Positions 1 through 7,242 of a stretch of 10,884 bases of DNA are shown piece by piece. Every line of letters starts with the position of its first letter. Position 1 is the stretch's first letter. The position numbers and the translations under genes are program-made. Source of the DNA: Glaciecola sp. UBA1851 (GTDB lineage Bacteria; Pseudomonadota; Gammaproteobacteria; Enterobacterales; Alteromonadaceae); NCBI GenBank assembly GCA_002338515.1, contig DDIL01000145.1, positions 1-10,884 on the forward strand, given 5' to 3'. The notes beneath the pieces were generated by a model, which worked only from the letters and a program-made list of their open reading frames with translations, was not told the DNA's origin and made no database searches.

Positions 1-18
1 TTAATGAAACATAATGGT

Positions 19-1794
19 TTAAGGTTTTGTTAGTGGTACTGAAGTAGATTGAGTGTTTGCGGTTGAACCGTTACTACCTGAGCGATACGTGTCGTATACG
101 AACACTCTGCCCTCAAGAATATCATTATCATCTGCACTCTCAAATTCTTCAACAAACACTTCATTTGTACCCGCCACATCTGAATAGAGTTTAAACTCAT
201 CTATAATCACAGGTGAGCCACCTTTTGTTTGAACATCAAAATAGCCAGGTCCTTCGTTTTGCAAACCTGCGCCTACTGTCATGGACGTAAAGCTACCATC
301 TTCATTGAAGGTCATCGCGTCAGAAGTAACTAACGTACCATCAATAGCTAACGATACTGTTGCAGGCGTGCCTTCTGAGCTATCCCAAGTAAATTCGACA
401 AAAAACGGCTTTCCTTGCTCAACCGTGTTGTCAAGCGTATGGAATTTACCATTACCCGTTTCGTTATTCAGTCTAAGCTCACCTGTTCGTCGCACAGTTA
501 ATGCTAAATATGTTCTGTGCAACTCTCTACCTTTCCAGGTTCGGCCACTGAACACTAGCTTCGCATCTCTAGTAGAGCCATCTGGGAATACCGCATAAAA
601 TGAAGCTTTGCCTTGTATATCTGTTTTATCTTTTATGTCGATAGACCATTTGGCATCTTTGCCATCTGAGCCACCTAATTGAGCGGCTAAGTTACCCCCT
701 ACTAGAGGATTAATCGTAACGGGTAGGAGCGCAGTTGTTCCGTCTACTGAACTTACCATAATTTCATCAATTAGCGGGTCAGGAACAGTAACACCATCAC
801 CTTTGTGGTCTTTAATTACCTGTAGATCTTCGTTTAGCAGATAAGTCCAAGCGCCAGCCTCGTCAATAGAAAAAGTACCATAAGTAGAGGTAAAGTCAGT
901 TAACACTTCAAATTTTTCTTGATCAAAATTCGGGTCAGTTATTATTAATGCACCATCTGTATTCAGAGCGTTTATATTAACAAATACATCTGGGTTAACA
1001 ACCGGATCTTCACCTTCTGGCGGCTCAGCATCTATTCCACCAGGAATTCCATCAATATCAGCATCAACTAGTTGATTACCTTTAATAGTCATAGTGATAA
1101 TTTGCTCAGTTCCATCGAGTGAGGTGACAACAAAGGTATCATCTAATGTAGGCGCATCATCAGGATTCTCAAGATCGTCAACATAGTTTAATGCTGCTAC
1201 GTCGCTGTTACTGTTATCTACTGTATATGCCCACAAACCTGTATCGGAGTTAAAAGTGACAGTTCCGTAAGTCGCAGTTGGCGTTTGATCAGGTGCAAAA
1301 AAAGCTTCTGCCGGATTATCATCGCCTACGGTTACGGTGCCTTCTGCTACTGCATCATCAAAAAATACAGAAAACACGATTGCACCACCAAATCTTGCAG
1401 GAACGTCAATACCGTCAACTGTTATTGCTACTTGTTGAGTTGTACCGTCAGCGGAAGTTATAGTAAACGGCGCTTCAGTTAAGGAAGGCATAGCAGAACT
1501 TACTAGCGCAATAACCTGTTCATTGGATTGGTCTAAATCATAGACCCATTCACCTGCAGCATTAATTGAGAATGTGCCATATTGTCCAGGGAACGTTTCT
1601 GGGAAAACTAAGGATTCACCGGGGTTAACATCATCTACTTTAATAGTACCTGTTGCATCTGCGGCTTTTGTCGCTATGCCACTGACATCGCCAGAAATTA
1701 CGGCAGGTGTAGGGGCTGTTTGATTATCGTCACTATCGCTGCCGCATGCGCTTAATACTGCGACTACCGATAGTGTTAGGAATTGTTTTTTCAT
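19..1794 (-). CDS. Surface lipoprotein with three VCBS-like repeats and a C-terminal LamG/jelly-roll-like domain
   Basis: A 591-residue predicted lipoprotein of unknown function. The N-terminus is a short signal peptide ending in the lipobox L-S-A-C with the acylated cysteine at residue 17; Gly at +2 is compatible with outer-membrane sorting. Three VCBS-type repeats follow (about 33-127, 133-238 and 268-361), each with a YGTF/YGTV-x-x-x-x-x-G-x-W-x-Y core and a 'TSxDGT' strand near its end. Between repeats 2 and 3 lies an acidic linker with Asp244, Asp246, Asp248 and Asp255 around 'DGIPGG', resembling a thrombospondin type-3 calcium site. Residues 365-545 look like a beta-sandwich of the concanavalin/LamG type, ending in 'IIDEFKLYSD' and then 'VEEFES'. 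The start is supported by AAGGAA seven bases upstream (1802-1807). It is last in the probable receptor operon and is a paralogue of the upstream lipoprotein. A role in binding polysaccharide at the cell surface is inference; an enzymatic role for the C-terminal domain cannot be excluded. Confidence 0.93.
   Translation of the reverse strand: MKKQFLTLSVVAVLSACGSDSDDNQTAPTPAVISGDVSGIATKAADATGTIKVDDVNPGESLVFPETFPGQYGTFSINAAGEWVYDLDQSNEQVIALVSSAMPSLTEAPFTITSADGTTQQVAITVDGIDVPARFGGAIVFSVFFDDAVAEGTVTVGDDNPAEAFFAPDQTPTATYGTVTFNSDTGLWAYTVDNSNSDVAALNYVDDLENPDDAPTLDDTFVVTSLDGTEQIITMTIKGNQLVDADIDGIPGGIDAEPPEGEDPVVNPDVFVNINALNTDGALIITDPNFDQEKFEVLTDFTSTYGTFSIDEAGAWTYLLNEDLQVIKDHKGDGVTVPDPLIDEIMVSSVDGTTALLPVTINPLVGGNLAAQLGGSDGKDAKWSIDIKDKTDIQGKASFYAVFPDGSTRDAKLVFSGRTWKGRELHRTYLALTVRRTGELRLNNETGNGKFHTLDNTVEQGKPFFVEFTWDSSEGTPATVSLAIDGTLVTSDAMTFNEDGSFTSMTVGAGLQNEGPGYFDVQTKGGSPVIIDEFKLYSDVAGTNEVFVEEFESADDNDILEGRVFVYDTYRSGSNGSTANTQSTSVPLTKP
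712..1698 (-). repeat. Three tandem VCBS-like repeats within the 591-residue lipoprotein
   Basis: Three protein-level repeats of about 95-105 residues. Their shared landmarks are an early 'GTITV/GTVTV'-like strand with D-D-x-N-P, then YGT(F/V), then G-x-W-x-Y-x-(L/V), and finally (T/S)S-x-DGT before a closing beta strand. The third is the most divergent and is preceded by the acidic Asp-rich linker. Copies have diverged too far to show strong nucleotide identity, so this is an old duplication, not a recent expansion. Confidence 0.8.
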
Positions 1795-1801
1795 TGTAAA
1801 T

Positions 1802-1807
1802 TTCCTT
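1802..1807 (-). promoter_or_regulatory. Ribosome binding site of the distal lipoprotein
   Basis: On the minus strand this reads AAGGAA, seven bases before the ATG at 1794. It is a strong Shine-Dalgarno sequence, and it fixes the start so that the signal peptide begins directly with Met-Lys-Lys. Confidence 0.75.
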
Positions 1808-1826
1808 CATTACGAACTTTTTTGTA

Positions 1827-1854
1827 CCATCGAATGCTTTTCAACATTCGATGG
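1827..1854 (-). promoter_or_regulatory. Perfect intergenic hairpin between the two lipoprotein genes
   Basis: CCATCGAATG (1827-1836) and CATTCGATGG (1845-1854) are perfect inverted repeats of 10 bp with an 8-base loop. The hairpin sits in the 80-base gap between the stop of the 511-residue lipoprotein gene and the ribosome binding site of the 591-residue one. In the sense of transcription it is followed by an A-rich tract, not a U-tract, so a classical intrinsic terminator is unlikely. An mRNA-processing or 3'-end-stabilising stem, or a partial attenuator that sets different amounts of the two lipoproteins, fits better. The function is inferred. Confidence 0.6.
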
Positions 1855-1874
1855 GTTCAATTTGTTATATTTGG

Positions 1875-3410
1875 TTACAGATCTCTAATAACTAAAATGT
1901 TATCTGTAGTGACATTTTGATAGCGTGGATTACCTGACTCTTTCACTGGATCACCGTCTGAGTTATTTGAAAAGCTTTCTTCAAAGTCAGGCGTGTCAAA
2001 ACGTACATCTGCGTTAATATCTGTAAAGAGTTTTATGTCATCTATAAGCAATGCACCTGTACCACCGTCATCGTTGCTTCTGACATAAAACCTAGCTTCG
2101 TCAAGGCATTTATATAGTCTGCTACCCGCTACCGTTTGAGCCACAATTTCTTGTGTAGGGTCAGCAGGTATCGCCCCATGTGTTGAAGACGCAGCTTCGT
2201 CATTGATAGATAAGGTTAAGTAGGTCAAACTTGTTGCTTCGTTAAATCTCCAAGACATAACAAAGTCCATCCATTCACCTTTGATATGCATCTGGTCAAA
2301 TACGACTCTTTTGGTAATAAACTGGTTATTTTCATTCTTAGCGTAATCAGCGGCACCATTATCGTAACTGCCCCCAGGCACTATTTCAGCAGACCACATT
2401 TCAAAAGTGTCGTCTGGCTGCATATAAAATTGTGCAACGCGCCGGTTATCACCACCACCATTAAGGTTGCCGTTCCATTGGGCACAAGTGAAGCCTAAAT
2501 TACCGTAAGTCATCATCTCATCAGTTAATTTTGCTCTAAATGTGATTTTACCATTGCTTACATCTGCTGGCGTTATACCACCATGCAGAAAGTCAATTGC
2601 AAAAACATTAGTTTCATCTATTTCGCTAGGAATCTGCACCGCAAAATTCAGTGGTGCACCAGTAATATTAACGGTAAACTCTACCTCTGTTCCATCCGCC
2701 GTATAAATAGTGAACGTCTCTTGAGTAGAGTCTTCAGGCGTTACTAGGAACTGCAAATCAGGATTCCTTTTGTCTACTTCGTATTCCCAGCGACCATCAG
2801 GATCAATCTTGAAAGTACCAAAGTTTGCAACTACCTCGAAGCCAGCCTCTGAAACATCCTTAAATAAAGACTCTTGGAAATTTTCATCATACACTTCCGC
2901 TCTACCAAAACCTAAGGTCTCAGTTAACGACACGTTAGCAACAAGCGCACCCCTAACTTGTGCAGGGCTATCAGCAGGTGTGCCGTTTATGATTATGTTT
3001 AAATCTGTAGTGGTACCGTCTAACGACGTGATAGTGAGTGTATCTGTTAAAGAGCCAGAAGGATTACCCTGAAGGGCCATGACTTCAGATAAAGTTTCAT
3101 CTAAGTCATACGTCCATGCGCCGTCATCAGCCTCGAGCATGGTAAATGTGCCGTAAGCGGCTTCTGGAACTAACGTATAATCAGGATCTGCCTCGCCAAA
3201 GTTAACATCTGTCACACCAATAAAACCTGATGCTGAACCATGTCCGAAAGTAACGGTCACTTCAAGGCCTTCACCTGTAGTTCCATCAAATCCCACTTGT
3301 GTTTCAAATTCATTATTAAAATTAGCGGGTACCTTTTTTGCTTCGCTATTGTCTAGATCACAACCAGAAAGGGCAACAATCACAGACAAAACTAGTATTT
3401 CTTTTTTCAT
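1875..3410 (-). CDS. Lipoprotein with two VCBS-like repeats and a C-terminal jelly-roll-like domain
   Basis: A 511-residue predicted lipoprotein of unknown function. The signal peptide ends in L-S-G-C with the acylated cysteine at residue 17. Asp follows at +2, which in Enterobacteria favours inner-membrane retention; whether that rule holds here is unknown. Two VCBS-type repeats (about 44-143 and 152-250) carry YGTF or FGTF followed by G-x-W-x-Y or G-x-W-E-Y and a (T/S)-x-DGT strand. Residues 258-475 resemble a LamG or lectin-like beta sandwich with two cysteines (309 and 435) that could form a disulfide. It ends in 'LLIDDIKLFTD' and 'FEESF', the same closing pattern as the other lipoprotein, which shows the two are paralogous. 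AGGA at 3419-3422 lies eight bases before the ATG. The gene follows the TonB receptor gene by 39 bases with no visible terminator, so co-transcription is likely. A role in capturing or presenting oligosaccharide to the receptor is inferred from context. Confidence 0.93.
   Translation of the reverse strand: MKKEILVLSVIVALSGCDLDNSEAKKVPANFNNEFETQVGFDGTTGEGLEVTVTFGHGSASGFIGVTDVNFGEADPDYTLVPEAAYGTFTMLEADDGAWTYDLDETLSEVMALQGNPSGSLTDTLTITSLDGTTTDLNIIINGTPADSPAQVRGALVANVSLTETLGFGRAEVYDENFQESLFKDVSEAGFEVVANFGTFKIDPDGRWEYEVDKRNPDLQFLVTPEDSTQETFTIYTADGTEVEFTVNITGAPLNFAVQIPSEIDETNVFAIDFLHGGITPADVSNGKITFRAKLTDEMMTYGNLGFTCAQWNGNLNGGGDNRRVAQFYMQPDDTFEMWSAEIVPGGSYDNGAADYAKNENNQFITKRVVFDQMHIKGEWMDFVMSWRFNEATSLTYLTLSINDEAASSTHGAIPADPTQEIVAQTVAGSRLYKCLDEARFYVRSNDDGGTGALLIDDIKLFTDINADVRFDTPDFEESFSNNSDGDPVKESGNPRYQNVTTDNILVIRDL
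2661..3281 (-). repeat. Two tandem VCBS-like repeats within the 511-residue lipoprotein
   Basis: Two protein repeats of about 100 residues share a YGTF/FGTF strand, a G-x-W-x-Y or G-R-W-E-Y strand, and a terminal DGT followed by a hydrophobic beta strand ending in I-x-G. They match the repeats in the neighbouring lipoprotein and the VCBS family known from large marine bacterial surface proteins. Confidence 0.78.
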
Positions 3411-3418
3411 TTCTATTG

Positions 3419-3422
3419 TCCT
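3419..3422 (-). promoter_or_regulatory. Ribosome binding site of the proximal lipoprotein
   Basis: The minus strand reads AGGA eight bases before the ATG at 3410. It lies inside the 39-base gap after the receptor stop codon, in which no terminator hairpin is visible. Confidence 0.65.
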
Positions 3423-3449
3423 ATAAATAATCTTTCGTCTTATGTTTGC

Positions 3450-6400
3450 TTAAAAGCTGTAAGTAACATTTGCAGTGTAAATTCGTCCTGCATATCGAAT
3501 ACGACTAATCGCTTTGTCGTTCCCACCTATATACTCATATTCTTGGCGGTTATTAAGATTGAATGCCCTAAAATTAACTCTTAAGTTTCTGTTGAATCTA
3601 TAAGAAGCGGCTAAATCTAAACGACCACCGGCAGTTTGTGTACGAGCATCACTTCCCAAGAAGTTTGTCGTGCCACCTGCACTTAATAACTTTTCGTCTT
3701 GCCAGTTATAGGCTAAACGAATACTAAATCCGTCATTTTCGTAATAACCAATTAAATTACCTGAATAGGGGGCAATTCTTGTCATCGGCTGACCGCCGCC
3801 TTCATCTAAATCAACTTTTGTGAAGTTAAATACACCACCAAAGCCGTTCCAAGGATACGGTAAAAAGTCCAATTTTTGCTGTATTGCTAATTCGTAACCC
3901 GTTACTTTAATAGGAATATCACTATTAAACGTTTCTCTTATTGTCACTCTACGGTTAGAAATGATATCACCCTGGTCTGTTTCAAAGTCGCCCACTTCTT
4001 GGCATAACCCGTTGGCACTGCCGTCATCTATAAGTTCTAGCGCACCCACATCCCATCTAGCTTCATCGCCAATTGGGCATATTGTTCGCGTTTGAATTTG
4101 ACCTTCAATATCTTTTACAAACATACCTAAGGAAATTGCAGAGCCGTCACGGTTATACCACGCTAATGACAAATCATAATTTTGTGAGGTATAGGGTAAA
4201 ACTTCTGCTTTTGCATTTTCTAGTCTAACGGTTGCTCTACCATTATCATTTCTTGGACTTGGTGTTTGAGAGAGTAGGTTTGGACGTACCAAGGCTTTTG
4301 AGTAAGCCGTCCTTAATACTATGTCATCAGTTAATTCAAACGCTGCGTTAAATGATGGTAACGTGTTGTCATAGTCAGTTTCTACTAATACTGCTATACC
4401 TTTACCTTCGTCATCAAAACCTTGACCAATAACATCGTTAGTGGTTTCAACATAACGTATACCGGCATTACCAGAATAATAGATATCGCCAATTTCACCT
4501 TCAAATTTACCCATTAAGTAAATTGCATTGATGGCTTGGTCTGCAGAAAAGTTGTTACGGAAAAATTGGTTTAAACCAAATGCAGGCGAAGTGGATGCAT
4601 TTTCCAATTTAACTGGAAAACCAGTTGGATCTGCAATATCGTAGTCTTCTATTGGTTCACCTGTATCAGGATCTAGGGGTTGTAAGCCGTCTTGTACAAG
4701 TGTTGCTAAATTTCTTGAGTCCAATACCGCCCAGCCTTCTCCTGTGCCATAGTGCCCCGGATAGTCGCCATTAAAATAAACAGTTTGATCGTCAGAAGAC
4801 AATCTGTCTTTAAATATTACATCTCTATTTAACTGCGATAAGTTTGCCCCCCCACCGCCTACACGTAAGTCTTCTACCACTAGCGTTTCACGAGAATGTC
4901 GTCCACCAAACTTAATACTTGTTAATGTAAATGCATCATTACCTATATCAACAAAACGATTAAAGTTAAGTTCACCTGATTCAAATTCACGAGTGGGTCG
5001 AACAACACGACCGTTGACAAAATAATCCAATGACTTACCGCCAATTTGTGCTATTTCAGCTGCTCTCTGATCACTTTGCTCTTGTCTTGCTAGAAGTTCT
5101 TCCGGGGTGAGCAATGCTAGTTGCTCTGGTGTTAATACATCAGGTTCAGGGGTGAAATAATCGTCAGGGAAATCACTTAAGTCGCCCGGGTTAATTTTTG
5201 GATCTAACCGGCTACTAAATGCTGTTAACGGTATAGCAGACCAGCCGTTTGCAAACCGTTTCCAAGAATTTTCACCTAAGTCATAAATAAGCTCGCCTGT
5301 TTCAGGATTAACTTGGCTGAAAATGCCATTTACATCAGAATATAAGTAATCATCAAAACCTGTAAGACTAGTAAATGCATTGCTTAAGTTACCGTTACCT
5401 GTATTGATTACGCCATTTATACCAGTAGGAGCGAAGTTAAGCCTTTCACCTGAGTCTAAATCTGTGTAAAACTGATTGCTTCTTTTTTCAGAGTGACGCA
5501 CATCTAAACCTGTATTGTAGCCTTCACTGTCCGCCTCAGAAACACTCACTGTGCCATCAATGTGCCACTTTTCAGTAATATAGTCAGCATAAAGAAACAC
5601 ACCCTTCGCTTCTTCTTTACTAGATGTTAATCGATTAGCAGGAGACCAAGATACATTTTGAAACTCTGCATGAGTAATTGCATAAACTGGAATCGTTGCT
5701 AAGTCTGGGTGATGGATAGCTGGGTCATAATTCGGGTTGGCATTATCGCTAAGCTGAATGGGTGCGCCAATGGGGGTGACTCGTTGCGTCCTAAGGTTTC
5801 CGTTATTATCGTTACTGGCAATCGAGAATTGTACGTCTTCCATATTACTTTCACCCAGATCACGCTTGGTGTAAAGGAAGTTAGCCCCTATTTTTAATTC
5901 GTCTGTTGCTTGAAATTCAATGTTACCCGTAGCCGATATTCTATCACCACGCGAATTTTCAGTAACTTGTCCCGCTCTACTGACAACCTTCATTATTGCC
6001 AATGGATCATTAATACCATATTGCGCTTTATAAGCATTAAGGTCTTCAGCGCTGATAAATGTCGTATCTTTGATTGAGTTATTGTCGATTGTATTTAACG
6101 ATGTATATTGAGTGAAGTTTGCGGTATCGCGACGAAAGTTCTGCTCTGATGCTGCCACTTTAAATGCTACAGCTAACTTATCTTTTATTAAGTGTTTTGA
6201 TGCTGAAAGACGCAATGTATTATCAAAGTTTTCTGCTAATTCCTCATATCTTGTTCCAAGACTAACTGAATATCTGCCGTCTCGTTTACTTAAGGCACGT
6301 TGCAGTTTTTTATCAATTACACCACCTATACCACCTTCTTGTATATCGGCAGTCGGCGCTTTGATAACCGTTACGCCGTCAAATACGCTAGCTTCAAAGG

Positions 6401-6893
6401 CACCAAATGGATTTGAATTACCCACCACGCCTTGGCTACGACTAGGTGTAGAAAAAGACTGACCTTCGGCAGTGACTTTTGCATAGCCACCAGGCAAACC
6501 ACGTAAGTTTATTTCGGAGTTTCGAGAGCCATCTTCTGTATTAAGCTGTATACCTGGTATGGCTTGCAACGCTTCCCCTAAATCCAAAGCAGGTAAGCTA
6601 TCAATATCTTCTGCCGATATTGCATCCACTATAGAGTCTGCTTCTCGCTTAACGTTTAGCGCACTTTCTAACGCACCTCTAACACCGGTGACTTCAATGA
6701 TTTCCAATGAATCTTCTTCAACAATTACGCCATTATCTGCTTCAGTAATTGTTTGCGCATTGTTTTGAATAGCAGTTTGCACTTCTTGAGCAATTAATGA
6801 GGGTGCGAACAATGTCATTAATATACCAGTCGAATAACCAAGTAATTTCGACGGATGATTAATACTGCGTGTACTTCTTTTGATTTTTCCCAT
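3450..6893 (-). CDS. TonB-dependent outer-membrane receptor, carbohydrate-type (TonB-Xanth-Caul-like)
   Basis: A 1147-residue outer-membrane receptor, probably importing oligosaccharides with energy from TonB-ExbBD. The signal peptide spans about residues 1-35 (cleavage after 'SLIA'). A TonB-box-like 'EIIEVTG' lies at 64-70, followed by a plug with 'SAEDIDSLPALDLGEALQ', an 'IPGIQL' segment, 'EINLRGLPGG', and 'VTVIKAPTADIQEGGIGG'. The remaining ~900 residues show alternating beta strands of a 22-strand barrel and end in 'ANVTYSF' with the terminal Phe expected for BAM assembly. The plug wording and length fit the TonB-Xanth-Caul group, associated with plant and algal glycan uptake. Oddities are an Ala/Glu-rich helical insertion at about 580-612 with a duplicated LTPE(Q/E)L motif, and a Cys939/Cys964 pair likely to staple an extracellular loop. 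The ribosome binding site is weak, only GAG or GCGAG about six bases upstream, so the exact start is less certain than the gene. It is first in a probable operon with two lipoproteins and divergent from a polysaccharide lyase. The substrate is not proven. Confidence 0.95.
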   Translation of the reverse strand: MGKIKRSTRSINHPSKLLGYSTGILMTLFAPSLIAQEVQTAIQNNAQTITEADNGVIVEEDSLEIIEVTGVRGALESALNVKREADSIVDAISAEDIDSLPALDLGEALQAIPGIQLNTEDGSRNSEINLRGLPGGYAKVTAEGQSFSTPSRSQGVVGNSNPFGAFEASVFDGVTVIKAPTADIQEGGIGGVIDKKLQRALSKRDGRYSVSLGTRYEELAENFDNTLRLSASKHLIKDKLAVAFKVAASEQNFRRDTANFTQYTSLNTIDNNSIKDTTFISAEDLNAYKAQYGINDPLAIMKVVSRAGQVTENSRGDRISATGNIEFQATDELKIGANFLYTKRDLGESNMEDVQFSIASNDNNGNLRTQRVTPIGAPIQLSDNANPNYDPAIHHPDLATIPVYAITHAEFQNVSWSPANRLTSSKEEAKGVFLYADYITEKWHIDGTVSVSEADSEGYNTGLDVRHSEKRSNQFYTDLDSGERLNFAPTGINGVINTGNGNLSNAFTSLTGFDDYLYSDVNGIFSQVNPETGELIYDLGENSWKRFANGWSAIPLTAFSSRLDPKINPGDLSDFPDDYFTPEPDVLTPEQLALLTPEELLARQEQSDQRAAEIAQIGGKSLDYFVNGRVVRPTREFESGELNFNRFVDIGNDAFTLTSIKFGGRHSRETLVVEDLRVGGGGANLSQLNRDVIFKDRLSSDDQTVYFNGDYPGHYGTGEGWAVLDSRNLATLVQDGLQPLDPDTGEPIEDYDIADPTGFPVKLENASTSPAFGLNQFFRNNFSADQAINAIYLMGKFEGEIGDIYYSGNAGIRYVETTNDVIGQGFDDEGKGIAVLVETDYDNTLPSFNAAFELTDDIVLRTAYSKALVRPNLLSQTPSPRNDNGRATVRLENAKAEVLPYTSQNYDLSLAWYNRDGSAISLGMFVKDIEGQIQTRTICPIGDEARWDVGALELIDDGSANGLCQEVGDFETDQGDIISNRRVTIRETFNSDIPIKVTGYELAIQQKLDFLPYPWNGFGGVFNFTKVDLDEGGGQPMTRIAPYSGNLIGYYENDGFSIRLAYNWQDEKLLSAGGTTNFLGSDARTQTAGGRLDLAASYRFNRNLRVNFRAFNLNNRQEYEYIGGNDKAISRIRYAGRIYTANVTYSF

Positions 6894-6940
6894 GAGCGAC
6901 TCGCTTTTAAATAGTTACTAACTTTGTGTTTTTGTAAACA

Positions 6941-6948
6941 TAACGTTA
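6941..6948. promoter_or_regulatory. TAACGTTA palindrome near the predicted receptor transcription start
   Basis: A perfect 8-bp palindrome about 12 bases downstream of the predicted -10 box of the receptor operon, where a bound repressor could block initiation. LacI-family operators often have an AACGTT-like centre, so this is a candidate operator. The palindrome is short and could occur by chance in AT-rich DNA. Confidence 0.25.
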
Positions 6949-6959
6949 ACTTATTACTC

Positions 6960-6965
6960 ATTATA
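6960..6965 (-). promoter_or_regulatory. Predicted -10 box of the receptor-lipoprotein operon
   Basis: The minus strand reads TATAAT, an exact match to the sigma-70 -10 consensus, about 66 bases before the receptor ATG. No good -35 box lies at 16-18 bases, which would suit an activator-dependent promoter. The consensus hexamer can also arise by chance in such AT-rich DNA. Confidence 0.4.
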
Positions 6966-7164
6966 TTGCAATACCAATCATTTTCTTGCATAATTTTAAC
7001 ATGCACTTTACCGAATTTACTTAAAATCTATTATTCACGAGTGTTTCAGCGATTTTAGATTCAAGCAAAATTGATAACGGGTACTGAAAATATTAAGTAT
7101 TTATAAAAAATAAGGGATAAATTTTTACAAATTGTGAATTTTTTTTATAAAAATAATTAGCAAT

Positions 7165-7188
7165 CTAATTTGTTCAAACAAAATTTAG
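7165..7188. promoter_or_regulatory. Imperfect inverted repeat upstream of the lyase gene
   Basis: CTAATTTGTT (7165-7174) faces AACAAAATTTAG (7177-7188); the arms match as inverted repeats apart from a two-base insertion in the right arm. The core TTTGTT-CA-AACAAA is perfect. It lies about 55 bases before the lyase start and could be an operator half-site pair. This is a low-confidence call in A/T-rich DNA. Confidence 0.25.
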
Positions 7189-7198
7189 TATCGATTTA

Positions 7199-7214
7199 TA
7201 CAACTAAAGTTGTA
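7199..7214. promoter_or_regulatory. 16-bp palindrome TACAACT-AA-AGTTGTA just upstream of the lyase ribosome binding site
   Basis: Two perfect 7-base inverted arms separated by AA, ending 16 bases before the lyase Shine-Dalgarno sequence. Its position, overlapping the probable transcription start or 5' leader, would suit a repressor operator. It is longer and cleaner than the other palindromes in the region. The identity of any binding protein is unknown. Confidence 0.4.
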
Positions 7215-7230
7215 GCAAAAAAAATTTAAT

Positions 7231-7235
7231 AGAGG
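7231..7235 (+). promoter_or_regulatory. Ribosome binding site that sets the long lyase start
   Basis: AGAGG lies seven bases before the ATG at 7243. The alternative in-frame ATG at 7357 has no purine-rich sequence at the right spacing. This favours the upstream start even though it gives an unusually long N-terminal extension ahead of the signal peptide core. Confidence 0.65.
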
Positions 7236-7242
7236 TATAAAA

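Larger units (their letters stand above)
6894..7242. promoter_or_regulatory. Divergent AT-rich regulatory region between receptor operon and lyase gene
   Basis: A 349-base stretch with no convincing gene; short reading frames here lack coding character. It must hold the promoters for both directions. Visible elements are a perfect TATAAT for the minus-strand operon (6960-6965), an 8-bp palindrome TAACGTTA (6941-6948), an 11-bp palindrome AGCGACTCGCT next to the receptor start (6895-6905), a gapped inverted repeat around 7165-7188, a 16-bp palindrome at 7199-7214, and the lyase ribosome binding site. The A/T runs at 7100-7160 could be an UP-like or curved segment. Joint control of uptake and degradation by one regulator is plausible, but the regulator is not in the window and the palindromes differ from each other. 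Confidence 0.6.

Noticed and set aside
6112..6462. A 116-residue plus-strand reading frame inside the receptor gene
   Set aside because: It is antisense to the plug and first barrel strands of the receptor and has no family character.
6818..7006. A 62-residue minus-strand reading frame overlapping the receptor start and its promoter
   Set aside because: It overlaps the receptor signal-peptide region in another frame, crosses the predicted promoter, and its product has no recognisable character.
7132..7159. TTGTGA and TAATTA as a -35/-10 promoter pair for the lyase
   Set aside because: The 16-base spacing is acceptable, but the -10 matches poorly, and several equally weak pairs exist in this AT-rich stretch, so no single promoter can be named.
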